From: Ascoidea rubescens DSM 1968
Lineage: Eukaryota; Ascomycota; Saccharomycetes; Ascoideales; Ascoideaceae
NCBI RefSeq assembly: GCF_001661345.1
Contig: NW_017962918.1
Span: forward strand, 248,001-312,000
Direction of reading: 5' to 3'
Length of the DNA: 64,000 bases
Shown: piece after piece, positions 23,150 through 34,212 of the stretch
Layout: the number at the start of each line of letters is the position of its first letter
How positions within the stretch are numbered: the first letter of the stretch is position 1
Position numbers and translations under genes: made by a program
The notes under the pieces: generated by a model
Databases searched by the model: none
Told to the model about the DNA's origin: nothing
What the model saw: the letters and a program-made list of their open reading frames with translations, nothing else

Positions 23150-23680
23150 ATCTGCCAAACCAAATGAGCTAAACAATTCAAGCAGGCGAACTACTAAACT
23201 GGCCGGTTAACAATCCTGACCGACACCGTGGAAGAACTACCAGAGCCTCATTCATTGAGAACATTGAAGGCCCTTCTTACTGCAACAGACTTACCGGTAT
23301 ATCAAGAAAACCTATTTTCCCTACCCCAAATTGTTGTCTTCAGCCAGGCCCTGTTTGAAATGCGAGCTTGTTCCACTGCGCCGATGAGCCGATCCCTGGA
23401 GACTATATTTCTAACACACAATTCGTAACCGATCGGACAGCGCCACCCTTCATGTGGAGGTTCTCTAAAATGTTCGACCAGATCGTGCCGCTCTTCTACG
23501 ATCTGGCTACCGGGCATGGATGGCCGTTGCAAGCTTCCCAAATGTTCATCACTGGGTTTTCTCTTTCAGTCACTGAACTGATCCAGTGAGGCTTTGTGCA
23601 CTTTACCACTTCCTTATAACACCCTGGCCATCTCAATTTCATTATCCATTTGTTTCAACGTTTCTAAACCTGGATACATT
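23150..23680 (+). repeat. Single copia LTR shared by P2 and P3
   Basis: The segment opens with sequence aligning to the LTR start of P5, including GGCGAACTACTAAACTGGCC. It ends with CCCTGGCCATCTCAATTTC and CTGGATACATT just before ATGTTGGATCTGCTTCAACA (23,681). It follows P2's RNase H by about 340 bases and precedes P3's gag. One LTR therefore serves both elements. Open frames seen inside it (23,228-23,589) have no gag or pol similarity. Confidence 0.6.
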
Positions 23681-24081
23681 ATGTTGGATCTGCTTCAACA
23701 TGCTAACATCCAGATTTCAAATGCTCGCAAGCAAGTGTCGGAAAATATTTTAGATGGTGCTATTCTTACCAGTTGGGGTTACCGCCTTTAATCGGAAAGC
23801 TGCTCAGCTTAGTCCGTTACTTGAAGCATTTACAAGAGAATGTGATTGTGGCAGATGATGATGATTGTGACATAAGTGAAATTCCTTTGCCATTCCTCTG
23901 CATTAGGTTGGTTAGTCACCGATTGGGTAATGCTGCTTTGAAACAGGTGCTATATAGCAGGTGCAAAGGCCGTCCAGTACTACTTAATACGCAACTCTTT
24001 TCGGTGCTAGTGCCGTTGAATTTCTTACCAATATCTGCAAAGTGCCCACACCTAAAAAGTGGCGAAATAATATATTTATGA
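23681..24081 (+). pseudogene. Copia gag N-terminal remnant (P3)
   Basis: The gag start reads MLDLLQH, equivalent to the MDSLQQ-type start seen at 52,963 and 53,049 and MDTLQH at 34,036. RLGNAALKQVLYS (about 23,940) parallels the gag segment that ends VLYD in P6 and VLYNG in P5. The region holds no known catalytic domain. It corresponds to the start of the particle-forming Gag. Confidence 0.6.
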
Positions 24082-25194
24082 AAAGTTACTACCGTTAATT
24101 TCTTCACGAATTCATTTACAAGACCATCATTGACAAGCATGCTAATTCTGTAGCAGCCATTTTGTGCGCTACTACCGATTGATGCTCTTCCAATGATAAA
24201 TGCGACCCTACACCACTTAGAGACTGCTATAAACTTTGATTCACCGATGCCTTCGTTCTGATCAATGATTCTTGTAATGATGAATTTGCTGGTAGCGCGC
24301 GGTAAACAGCCTTAGTGACTGTCCGTAGCTAACACCTCAAGCTGCAAATGCAAAAATGATTGAGATGACATCGATGTCACCACAACCGACATATCACCCG
24401 AGAGCAAATGCCACCACCACCAGGTCGTGCTGGATCATCAATTCCAGCAGATTGTTGGCGGGAGCGGCAATTCAGGATGGCTACTAAACAAAGCTGTAGG
24501 TGCTTATTTGCCGGTTAAAAAGAACTAGTAATCTAATTTACAACTGTGGGCTCTTCTATTTTGTTTCCGGGGTCGCCAAACGGTTTGGGACAACCGGGAT
24601 TGAGTAAAGACATTAACTCATCATTGGGAGTACACAGCTCCTACTGCTGCCATTATGGATAATATCAATCCAATTGGCACTGAGTTGATAGTCACCAGTG
24701 AATGTTTAGAAAATGTTTATTACGCTCGCCATACTGCATTTTTCATCTCATTCTAAGTGGCTACAAATACAGTGCCATGGATTTCTTAGACAAATCATTT
24801 GACTATTGGAACTGTTTTCCGTCTTTAAGTCTTTTGATGGTGAATTTGCTGGTGACGCAGGTTCAACAACGTAAGTCTCTTCTGGAAAGGAATCATTCCA
24901 ATAGCCAGACCGCAAAAATATGACATGCAATCACCGTTGCAAATCAGGCATTTGGCTGGAGGGTATTTGACCCCACGGCCATCTCGTGCTAGTTCATCAC
25001 TTTCGGCCAATGGCCCAGCTGCTGTGGCTGACTTGAATCCCCCCTCCAAAGGTGATCAGTCGCACCTTGACTCTCCCTTGAATGTAACTGGAATGCTGAC
25101 GATGATTAATAAACTGCTCGGTTTTGTGCTTGGCTCTTACTAACAGCCTTGAGCTAACGGTGAATGTTTTTGCCACTTCATTCTTGATCTGGGT

Positions 25195-25290
25195 CACACT
25201 GCTGTGCTAAGTGAGACTATAAAAGACATTAAAGGTTTTGGTACTGCGACTCTCTTCAACGGTTGATCATTACAATTTGTCTACTAGGCG
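25195..25290 (+). pseudogene. Copia protease remnant (P3)
   Basis: SETIKDIKGFGTATLFNG (plus strand, from about 25,211) matches the protease pattern 'L.IKGIGTVTL'. It sits about 530 bases before the integrase start, the spacing seen in P1 and expected for copia. The catalytic aspartate segment upstream is not readable. Confidence 0.55.
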
Positions 25291-25729
25291 GCTGATGGTG
25301 CTGATTGATTTTCAATCGGAGCTGCTAGAATTCGGGCTGTTCCGATTCTATTACAAATCATTGACTTCATTTACCTGATCTTTACAAATTCTTATTTTGC
25401 GCCTGATGTTCCATAACTGATTTCAATGTGAACTGCTAAGATTCAAGGTGCGCCGTTTCAATTAAAAATCTTTGTTTTTATTTAACTGATCAATCCCTTG
25501 TAGGAGGCCGGCTCACAAATATTATGAATGTTGTTTTGCCTCGTTGGCGGTTGAAGTACGTAGCACAGATTCTATCAAGGTCAATGTAATGCAGGTGAAG
25601 CTGTTACTAGAGAAATGTGAAAATCCCAGAGTGTTTCTGCTGGTGGCTAATCAAGATCAGATTCAAGTCCCATGGAAAAACGTCCACAACAAATATTACG
25701 CCGTCCACATGACTCCCCACTGCCGCGGT

Positions 25730-26290
25730 TGATGTCTTTGTTGTTGATACTGTTACCCCATTGCCAGTTGCTGCTGCTGATGAGAGTCGTTATCCGCTCA
25801 TCATTGTTGAGAATTATTGAAGATATGTTACTGCCCCACTAAATGTTAGCCGGTCACTAGCAGTTGACAGGTTCCTATATTATATCATATTCACGCCACT
25901 ACTATTGGATAAAACGGTTTGTACGGTCAGCTTTGACAAACGGATGTCATCGAAGCGGTTCAAACATTATCCTACTCAGAATAAATCAAACATGAATCGT
26001 CAAATTCTTATTAATGTGATCAAAATGAGGTTGCTCAACGCTGGCAAAGACGATAGTGAGACTAACCAAGACGACGTTCATTGACGGAACATTTCCCCAT
26101 CACGTGTGGAATGTAGCGGAGATGTATTCAGGGTTTTTGATGAGCTTGATTTCTACTCAACAAGGCGTTAGGGCGACTACTCCGTTTCAATTATTTCGAA
26201 GAAAAACGTACAAAGCTAGTTGTTTGATAGAATTTTCATTTGCCGGTTACGGAATGACACCGAAAAGAGCCTGGCAAATGCAGCTAGGTG
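25730..26290 (+). pseudogene. Copia integrase remnant (P3)
   Basis: TPLPVAAADESRYPLIIVEN (about 25,757-25,816) follows 'GPMPVASLGGSRYFLTIVDDY' at the start of the integrase core. About 300 bases on, an open stretch from 26,056 gives GTFPHHVWNVAEMYSGFLMS, then a TTPFQLFRRK segment and FAGYG. These match 'ANLPHKFWAEAVNTAVYLIN', 'TPYELWFGRK' and 'FLGYS'. The 183-codon open stretch at 26,056-26,607 is the longest in the window. Confidence 0.8.
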
Positions 26291-27308
26291 AAACATGTAT
26301 GGTTTGTGGTCCTGTAAACTTATCTGCAGCCTTCTTGCGAGTACTTCCTGCTGATTTGATTGAATCATTTGTTTTCAATGGTGGAAGATCGGCTGCTATT
26401 AATTCAACATTTCCAACAGCAGTTAATGAGACACTAATTGCTGTTTATGTTATGGGGAAATTGTGTTCATGTCAATCAAACACAAACGAGTCACTGAAGC
26501 AATTGCTTCAGACGATGCATGAATGCCTACATTCAATGACGAGCATGTATATGAAGACATCATCTCAGATGCTGGCAAGAAAGATGGTTTCAATCAAGAT
26601 CAATTAGACTAACAGAAATCAGATGCATCAACTTATCATCATGATTCAGCTGCTGTTGTTATCCCTGGTTGTGAGTCTGATAGAAACCAACCTGCTGAAA
26701 CCAAAAGAAATTGTGAATAGATTCTTGATGACATCGAAGATGAATTGAAGTTGTTTCGAAATGTTTCAAATGGTTCTTCTTAAAGCTGGCCTCCTTTGAC
26801 ATAGTTCGCTCCTGCTCCTAATCAGGTACCTCCGTTAAACGAAATCCTGCGGACCCAATCTGCAGACTCAGGTGTCGATCGGAATTTCGCGCAATCTCTG
26901 AGAGCAATACTTTTCAATCATATAATATTCTTGCGGAAACCAGACTTTTTGGCTTTTGTTGGGTGTTCACAATGAAATGAGCAGCGACAGATTAATCTGG
27001 TAATTAGTGAGCATCCGCCAACCGGTTTTCTCACCTTAAAGGGGTTCATTATCCTGAACGATTTAGTCGATTAACTTGTAATGAAAGCATCCTTAACTGA
27101 TTTGCAGTTGCTGGATTATTGCCATTGAAGGATTCTAAAATAAATTTGACAAATGCGGGTTCAACCGTGATATCAACGCCGATATCAGCAAGGAACAACA
27201 GCCTAGTGTTGTGAATCGTGAATTTCTTCTCATAGCTTGCAAGATACGGAAATCAATTAGTGGAGTCAATCAATTTTCTTTTTGTTGGTCGACGCAGATG
27301 CGTAATGT

Positions 27309-27320
27309 CCCCCCCCCCCC
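27309..27320 (+). repeat. Poly-C run within copia copy P3
   Basis: A run of about ten consecutive C residues lies in the RT region of P3. Long C homopolymers are unusual in this otherwise C-poor window and may also be a sequencing or assembly soft spot. Confidence 0.8.
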
Positions 27321-27689
27321 AATTGATGGTGTTCCAAAACGCTTGAGCTGAGGAAAGTGTCATTTAACGTGCGATGTACTAAGAACACTGTACGATTCAG
27401 TTGTATGTGGAAGCTCATTATATTGCTGCATCATGACAGGCGATGGTGAACGTAGTCTAAACATATTGCAGTTCATTGATGAATATGGTAGATGTTCAAA
27501 TTGAAGATCTTTGACTGATTGATCAACGTCCTCTTGAACTTGATGTTGCTCAAAATAAAGAGTCCATTTCGGTACCTATGCAGCCCTCCGTCAATATGAA
27601 GGTTCGACAGTTTAAGAAAAAATAATATTCGATCGCTGAGTACGTCAATGATGATCATCCCATCGAAGGTGCAAATTGAAACGGATGGC

Positions 27690-28310
27690 GCGTAGATAGA
27701 TGTTGATGGGTCATCATTTCACAGATCAATTTTTGGAACGTTGCATTTCGCTGCAAAACGGTTAAGCTATGATTTTGCAATTGCCGTTGGAAGACTTTGC
27801 TAATCATTCTGCGCTATGCCAGATCCGCTTATGCCGTGAAGAAAGGTGGGCTAAATATTAAAGCTGCACTTCTCTAACTGGTCAATATGGAACAGTTTCA
27901 TCAGCCGACTTATTTGGGTACGCCGAGTGTTTTTGTGCTGAGGCCATGGGTGATGGTTAATCAGTTGGTGCACATATTCTCTTCATTAATGGAATGCCAG
28001 TTAGTTGCAACTCAAAAAGCGGGCTTCTGTGGGGTTACAGAGCTGCCATGATAATTCGTCTCACGTTCCGAGCGATTGAAAATATCACTGTTCTAAACTG
28101 AGGGTTAATAGTATATTCTGGTCGATATCTTCGTCATTCCGCTGTCCATTTTTATAATAATTTGGTTCTTAACTTGATTGACCATTGGAGGAGTCACATT
28201 AGCAGCAGTTATTTTTCAATCAGGTATCACTTGGTAAAACAGTTGTGCAATGTTCATTTCACGATTGCAAAAATTGATACTAAAGGTAACGTGGCTGATA
28301 TGTCGAATGA
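27690..28310 (+). pseudogene. Copia connector and RNase H remnant (P3)
   Basis: RSIFGTLHFAAKRLSYDFAI (about 27,717) matches 'YRSAVGSLLYLANCTRPDIAFAV'. AHILFINGMPVSCNSKSG (about 27,970-28,025) matches 'SGYVFLLNGAPISWKSKKQ'. RYHLVKQL and then NVADMSNEM (28,222-28,310) match the RNase H C-terminus. All are on the plus strand and in order. Confidence 0.8.
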
Positions 28311-28685
28311 AATGCAAAGCGTGCCAGTCTTAGAACGTTTCACTATATTGCTTAAATGATTGAATGTTTGTCATTTCTGGTTATGTCATTTACTTGAATT
28401 TTGATTCAACTGATTATAATTCTTTGTTTGATTTTTTGTCGGCTGTGGTAGAATACTGTCAAGATGTGATTCAATGAATCTACAAATATCATTTCTACAA
28501 GGGTTACAATTTGATTCCATCACCGGTTTTCCTTTGAATTAGCAAAACTTCTAATTCAGTTCGATAAAGTAGTGGTTATTGCAATTGATTCGGTTATTTC
28601 TTTTTCTCAGGTTCTTGTTTTCTTGTTTAGAGTTTAGTTTAATAACGGGGTCCATGAGTGCAGCAGAATCAATTGCTCAGCAAGA

Positions 28686-29210
28686 TGTCTTTTGGCAAAC
28701 GAACCACGTATGTAACTGGCAGGGTAACGTTGTTTGCCCACAAAGCAACATCTTTCTAATGCCTGACTGCTCGAGGGGTTAGAAAAGCATCCGTAGTAGC
28801 AGGCACATCTTACAAATTCAAAATCACCAGCTTTATTCACCACGAGATGGTGTCTTTTAGTACGTCCACCTTCTGTTTTGAACTGTCTCCACGGTCCCTG
28901 TGAGCTGATTGTTCGAGAGCTTGTCTGCCTCTCATTCCAGGTAACTGCTGGGCGAACGAGGGTAATCGTTTCTGGTTTTCTTCGCTGATCGACCACTTTG
29001 ACTGGTTCGTTTGAGGTGGGGTTCTTCGATAAACTGGCGCTCCTTTAATTATCCCGGATGTCTACAATTGGTCGGTCGGCGTCTGTCCGCGCCTGCTCCA
29101 GTGACGCCCAGTGATTTAAAGCAGTTGCATCGAAATGGCTGACGATCTGTTCTTTGTTTTTCTTTCTCATATCGTTTTGACGCTGTATAGATTCTCATGA
29201 AGTTGCTTCA
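28686..29210 (+). repeat. Copia 3' LTR (P3)
   Basis: The start aligns with the P5 LTR: CTTTTGGCAAACGAACC and then TGTAACTGGCAGGGTAAC correspond to TTGGCGAGCAAACGAAT and AACTGGCCAGGTAAC. The preceding GGGGTCCATGAGTG also matches GGAGTCCAAGAGTG ahead of the P5 LTR. The leader-type sequence GTCTGTCCGCGCCTGCTCC at 29,081 and GGCTGACGATCTGTTC at about 29,132 mark its 3' part. Confidence 0.65.
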
Positions 29211-29440
29211 ACACATCAAGAAGTATATAAGTAAATAAAGCAAAGATGTTATCGGCAGCGCTTCATATGTTGCGAGCCACCTTTATGAGTATACTCGCTT
29301 GCCCGATGTATGTCACCGGTCTGCTTTAGTGACGCTGAATGATCCAACTCACTCCCTTGTCAAAATCGGTAATTGTTTCTACTACATCGATGCTGTGGGC
29401 AGTCCATGGTAATATATTAAATCAAAAGAAGGATATAAAA
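29210..29440 (+). repeat. Extra copia leader fragment
   Basis: A second copy of the leader core follows P3's 3' LTR directly. TGTCACCGGTCTGC at 29,311 is followed by GTGACGCTGAATGATCCAAC, and AATTGTTTCTACTACATC comes later. It is offset by about 230 bases from the first copy at 29,081. TGGTAATATATTAAATC at about 29,409-29,425 ends it. No gag follows, so this is a duplicated or inserted LTR fragment lying between P3 and the tail of M7. Confidence 0.55.
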
Positions 29441-30079
29441 TGAAATCCGTAGAGGTGATACCACAGCACGTTTATACTTATTCCCATTAAATCAAAAAGA
29501 TTCATCCAATCAGATCAATGAGAAACAGCAGGGGACCAGATTTAGAAATTTTTTAGATCTCCAAAGACGACCACCCAATATAATTCATTGACGGGTGAGG
29601 AAGCGGGGTCGTTTCGATGTTCTGGCTTTCAGTTGCACTAGCATACTGATGTGACATTAGAAGCAGTCAGCCGTGTAGATTTTGATTGCTTTGTGTTCCA
29701 AGAGCGCTACCTGGCCGGTTCCCAAGTTACCCTGCTCCTTTACTTGCGATCAACCATTTTTCTCTGCCGCTGATAATTGTATAATTATGTACATTTCAAT
29801 AAAGTTCAACGATGAGAAGGAATAATTTGATAAGATCAGCAAAAAATTAACACATCAATTCTCAAAGAATGTACTTCGTAATTCCACATTAAGTACTTTG
29901 CAGATGGATAAGAAAATCAGTGATATAATAAACTGAAAATCGTTGTTGAATATTAATACAACTTTCATTGAACGAAATGTATATCAATACTGTGGCTTGT
30001 CCTATCAAAAACGGAAACATACTGTGACAATTGGATAAAGCGAAAACGACGTCAACAACAACCAAAAAGCTTACCTCAA

Positions 30080-30720
30080 TTCAATCATTGAAGCAAATCT
30101 TTGAAATAATGGATCACAGGAGCGCTTAGCGCCTTGGTCATCATTTGGGCAACTTTACATGAAGTGTCAACTTTGGTAAAAGGAGAGAAACATTGCGCCT
30201 CCATATTATAAAGTGATTGCTAAGCAAAATATTCTTGCAGCTTTAGTGTATAGTGGGATGGTTGGCCAACTGGAAAGCTAATGTGTGGTCTCAACAAATA
30301 ATTGGTTTAGCAACATTTGTATCAATATAATTGAAGAGCTCCTTTCGGAACGCAGCATCCTTGACCGATTAGGTGAGTGAAATGTATTCTGGTTTAAAAC
30401 TCAGGGAAAATGCTGAAGCTTACTTCTGCGAGTACCAACTAACTAGATTGCAATTAACATTGGACGTGTAGTCACCAACTGATGTTGGTTCAGAAATATC
30501 ACCAGACCAATCACTGTCATACTATGCAACTAAATCAACTAAACAGGATACATTGTAATGCACAGTTAATCGATTGGGGTTGAAATGCATTAACATTTTT
30601 ATGCCGCAACTTAAAATGATCATCTTTGTGCATCCAAGATATTGACTGACTAACAATATTGCTAATGCAAAGTCATTTACTTAACAATCTGTTTTGAGAA
30701 GCAACGATGAACCAATTGAA
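30080..30720 (-). pseudogene. Copia connector and RNase H remnant (M7)
   Basis: On the minus strand SGDISEPTSVGDYTSNVN (about 30,500) matches 'AGDIDTRRSTSGYIFKLN'. VDTSCKVAQMMTKALSAP (about 30,115-30,170) matches 'VPTEENVADILTKALP' at the polyprotein end. A YRS start of the connector lies near 30,718. Similarity is clear though discontinuous. Confidence 0.75.
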
Positions 30721-30779
30721 CGGTAAGGTGAAGCTCCTTCAATATCTATCTCAGAGCTGTCTGATTCAAGTAACACCGT

Positions 30780-31395
30780 CTATGTGCTACACTTAATTGG
30801 TGTGGCTCGCAACTGACAATCATCCATTTCGATCTGTTGAACCATCTGTTTCACCAAGATCTATATATATACGAATCTAGTGTCAATGTTTTCACCCACT
30901 TCGAGAGCAAACATTCACCAAACACTACTGCAAAATTTTTCATTGTTATCAATGGTCGATCATATGAACTTGCCAGCTGACAATTGATTCAGAGAAATCC
31001 GCATTGTAAAAATCATCCACAAAATATTTTAGCATGCAGTCGTGATCCATATTGAAGTATATACTTCACCAGGTTCAGCTGAATCTCTTTGAAACCCCAA
31101 CAATTGGAGAGCAATTACCACTTTGTGGTGTCTACAAATAAGAGATGGATTGAATCAATATATGGATTAGGTAACAATCACACTTTCGAAGGATACAATG
31201 AATTGACAAATTCTGGTGGCTGTTTCGTGCATCTGTCATCGATGATATGATGTTCGAAGAATGCAGAGGTGGCATTATCTTGATGATCCATGAATGACTT
31301 AGATACTGAAACAGCACTGAAAGCTTTAACGCTTCAAATCTGATTGCTGGATTACGAGTATCAAAGTGAACTGTATTTACAAGCTGACAAACCAA
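30780..31395 (-). pseudogene. Copia reverse transcriptase remnant (M7)
   Basis: NPAIRFEALKLSVLF (about 31,305-31,350, minus strand) matches 'SPVIRFEALRLLLAL'. HDCMLKYFVDDFYNADF (about 30,990-31,040) carries the family's 'YVDD' catalytic motif as FVDD. MVQQIEMDDCQLRATPI at about 30,790-30,840 matches the following 'LLKRFNMEDCKPVSTPI'. This is one of the few places where the RT catalytic motif is still visible. Confidence 0.8.
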
Positions 31396-32148
31396 TTAAA
31401 GAACAAATCTGGATTTGCAAAATCTGCAGTTGGTGCTAATTTCATTCTATACACCGACAAACAGCAACTAGGAGCTTTGGGATTGGATGAAGAACTTACA
31501 GGTAAGTATTGAGTTGAAGCATTTCATCAGACGATGAATATCAAACTACTTTTCAAAGTTGATAAGCAGGATTTGGATTACTAGTATTACTGGTAATATG
31601 GAACTGCCAAATATATCACAGGAAAGAGGTGATTAATGGTGGTTCGCAAATCAATCGTGATCAATTCAAGGAGATCATCAATGATATGAACATCCATTAA
31701 ATAAGCTGCTTTGGTTGTAGCAAGCATGTCTTTCTCATGCTTGGCATCAGCATTTCCATCAGCAACTTGATCATCTTCATCAGCGGTTGAAAAAAATTAT
31801 TTTGAATCTAATTCGTTGGTCTCGACACAAGAAGTTTCTTTCTCTTCTGACCCAATCCATTTAGCATTGGTAGCGTTAGCCAGATCTCCCTTATAACACT
31901 AGCGCGAATCAGTGTATTTTCACAAGCAGATATAATTGGTTATATATTGGTCACAAATCATGAATTTTCGTAATGTCGATTGATATCATGAAAGAGGCAA
32001 AAGCAAATCACAGCAAGACAGCTGCTACTTAGATCTTACACAGTGTATTGTTTCATGCCGATTTCGTAGCCAGCAAAACTACAAATGACAATTGTATCGC
32101 TTTACTGGCTTTGCCAAATCAGTTTGGTAGTCACGGCATAGCAGCAGC

Positions 32149-32433
32149 TCAACAATCCGTCAACATAGAAGCAGTTGATGGTCTTTCATAAAATAATTTA
32201 CCGCACAAAGTCGTAATACCCTCTTGCTTTGTGGGAATCAAGTCCCTCCAAATCACTGCAGACATCACAATTTCATTACAAAAATAATCAGCAATATTTC
32301 CTTCATTTACCATTGTTTTGGCCATTTTGATGACTGCCCGTATCACTTGAGTAGGGACCTTCTTCGGTTGAGACTGATGAAGAAATGACAATTCAGTGTT
32401 GGATCCTTCAGCTTCACCTGAACCGTTCAACAA
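32149..32433 (-). pseudogene. Copia integrase C-terminal remnant (M7)
   Basis: The 94-codon minus-strand stretch contains MAKTMVNEGNIADYFCNEIV, an excellent match to 'MARTMLIEANLPDYFWNEAV' of the copia integrase core, and then RDLIPTKQEGITTLCGKLF, which matches 'NRVPTKALDGKTPYELWF'. It sits about 600 bases downstream of the protease island on the same strand. Confidence 0.85.
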
Positions 32434-32989
32434 GTTGGATGCAAACTTTTTGTCATCTCATACGGAATGAACCACTTTTTCAATTAATCGTTGAGTGTTG
32501 TTAATATAATATACCTACCTTGGCCATAACAAATCATTGGGTTGGAATTGCAGCAAGAACGACAATGTTTCCACAATCATTAACAACAGCAAGAATGTGA
32601 CGACTCTGTTCAAGAGCAACAAAAGCGATTGGCCTTAATAATATCCACAGGAAGAAATCATATAGCAGCGGAGGCAGGTTTTCTTGACGGCTTAATAATA
32701 ATTTAGATTACTTTTCTTTTGAAACCGCACTGACAAGCTTTAACCGGCGGGACAAGAGTGCCTTGCTTTTTTGCATCATCTCTTACAAAGTCTCATCTGG
32801 ATGATTTAAAGATGGAGGCCAAATTCAAATAACTAACGCCACAGCATTTCTGGTATCAATAGATTGATCAACTGCACACGCTGCTCTATTTCCTGCTAAT
32901 CCATTATGAATATATAGCAAATCATTTTTGAATGAGCCCGAGATTTTTTTCATTTGTAGCAGCAACATTTAAATATGTTTTTGGGTATC

Positions 32990-33125
32990 GCGAGCGTATT
33001 AAACATTCGCGGATAATTAAGAAAGTGGATGTTTGAAAGCACCAATACTTTTGACCAGAACGATAGTGTCACCAATACCAGCAATGTGACATCATTGATC
33101 TGATGAATCCATCAACCAATCAGTG
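32990..33125 (-). pseudogene. Copia protease remnant (M7)
   Basis: NTDWLMDSSDQ on the minus strand resembles the protease active-site segment 'TDWIVDSGASDH', and IAGIGDTIVLVKSIGAFKH resembles 'IKGIGSVVLV'. Both lie within 130 bases and upstream of the integrase island. It is a fossil. Confidence 0.6.
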
Positions 33126-33415
33126 TTAGCACAAATTTTTTGGCAATCAGCAGCATCAGAGTGGATTCCATTTGAATTCAAAACAATCATTCAAGCTATT
33201 TTTGGCGAGGAAGAAAACTGCGACTGATCTGTTTCGGTGGCATCCTAAACCCCCACTGCATCAGAATGATTACGGGCAATTGACGATCCAGCAGAAAGTG
33301 GCCGTGGCGCAAATCACTTACTAGCGAGCTGAATCATTTGATAACAACAATGGAATAGCATTTGCTGTTCTTTAGGCTTTTTGAATGATTGATTACCAGC
33401 AGAGGCTTCCGCCGT

Positions 33416-34036
33416 TCAACCTGGGCTGTCAGCAAGTAGATCATCACGGAGGATCTCGGAGAAATCTTTTGCAGCAGTAAATTTCATTCTGCAAGAATCA
33501 GTGAATAGTGCAAGAACCCAGTCAGCGTAAGTGGTGTCCCAACGAAGAGGAGGAACGAACATAGTAGCAACTTTATTATCACCGTAAATCTTTGAAGTGT
33601 CCAAATGACCCGACCAATCTTTATTTTTTAATCTTTCTTTTGGCATATAGTATTTCGCCATTTTCCGCAATGAATTTCTTTGAATAAAACGACCGTAACT
33701 TAAAGCCCAATAGAATTATGTCATCTCCCACCTTAATATATTATTGACCACTATTCTAGCCATTTTATGGCACTTCTTTTATTGCAGCAGGATAAATGAC
33801 CCCAGTAACCAAGGAATGGCAAATCTGATTCAATCCATCCGAGCTATATCTGAATCAGCATCATCAACCAGAATTACAATTTCTGCGATGTGGGCGTGAA
33901 TCGACTGACCAAAGTAAACTGCTATCAAATTCGACTCCGAAGCCCTATTGGCGAAGCTGGCGGCGTCAATTTGTTCCGCTGATTCTTGGCAGCAAACGAT
34001 TTTGTCTTGGCGGATATCATGTTGAAGGGTATCCAT
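33416..34036 (-). pseudogene. Copia gag remnant (M7)
   Basis: Gag opens with MDTLQHDIRQ at 34,036, directly after TTTTAATATATTAGG on the minus strand, the family's leader end. A second open stretch at 33,416-33,670 (WDTTYADWVLALF and then FSEILRDDL) continues gag. The start is fixed by comparison with ATGGATTCGCTACAACA at 52,963. Confidence 0.6.
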
Positions 34037-34212
34037 CCTAATATATTAAAAGACAACTAGTATAACCCAAAAAGGAGAAAAGTAGAAATTGCGGGCCCTA
34101 ACTATAGAAAACTGAACTATATAAATGATTTTAGCGGGAGCAGACCAGTGACAAGCACTGACACCGGATTTCGACACCGTGGAGGCTGGAAACAATCACC
34201 TAAAATATTATT
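34037..34212. repeat. Head-to-head copia leader junction (M7 / P5)
   Basis: Only about 175 bases separate two diverging gag starts: MDTLQH on the minus strand (34,036) and GTGGAATCCGTTCAACC on the plus strand (34,213). The space holds one leader core (CAGACCAGTGACAAGCACTG at 34,141, the inverse of CACCGGTCTGC). It also holds GGAGGCTGGAAACAATC and TAAAATATTATTG leading right, and CTAATATATTAAAAG leading left. Full LTRs are missing from both elements. Confidence 0.65.

Larger units (their letters stand above)
18640..23680 (+). mobile_element. Ty1/copia fossil, near full length (copy P2)
   Basis: This plus-strand copy has its gag start near 18,803, gag to about 19,500, protease region about 19,800, pre-integrase and integrase at 20,090-20,580, RT about 21,200-21,850, RNase H at 22,050-22,810 and its 3' LTR at 23,150-23,680. 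That LTR also serves as the 5' LTR of copy P3. Spacing is that of a complete copia element of about 5 kb. It is broken many times and old. Confidence 0.7.
23150..29210 (+). mobile_element. Ty1/copia fossil, full length with both LTRs (copy P3)
   Basis: This is the most completely delimited copy. It has a 5' LTR at 23,150-23,680, gag from 23,681, protease about 25,200, integrase 25,730-26,290, RT region about 26,700-27,400, connector and RNase H 27,690-28,310, an AT-rich 3' tail, and a 3' LTR from about 28,686 to 29,210. Total length is near 6 kb. Domain order is intact but the coding parts are broken many times. Its two LTRs are the best pair here for estimating age. Confidence 0.75.
29440..34040 (-). 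mobile_element. Ty1/copia fossil, near full length (copy M7)
   Basis: This minus-strand copy has its gag start at 34,036, gag to about 33,400, protease 32,990-33,125, integrase 32,149-32,433, RT 30,930-31,390, connector and RNase H 30,080-30,720, and a 3' LTR beginning near 29,754. All landmarks are in order with family spacing over about 4.6 kb. There are many breaks. Its 5' end lacks a full LTR and joins P5 head to head. It is old. Confidence 0.75.

Noticed and set aside
23228-23589. Overlapping open frames as a host gene between P2 and P3
   Set aside because: The interval is bounded by an LTR start at 23,150 and the leader and gag start at 23,681, so it is LTR interior. No domain was recognised.
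28634-28996. 120-codon open frame on the minus strand
   Set aside because: It lies almost wholly within the 3' tail and LTR of plus-strand copy P3, has no domain, and has no counterpart at the same place in the other LTRs.
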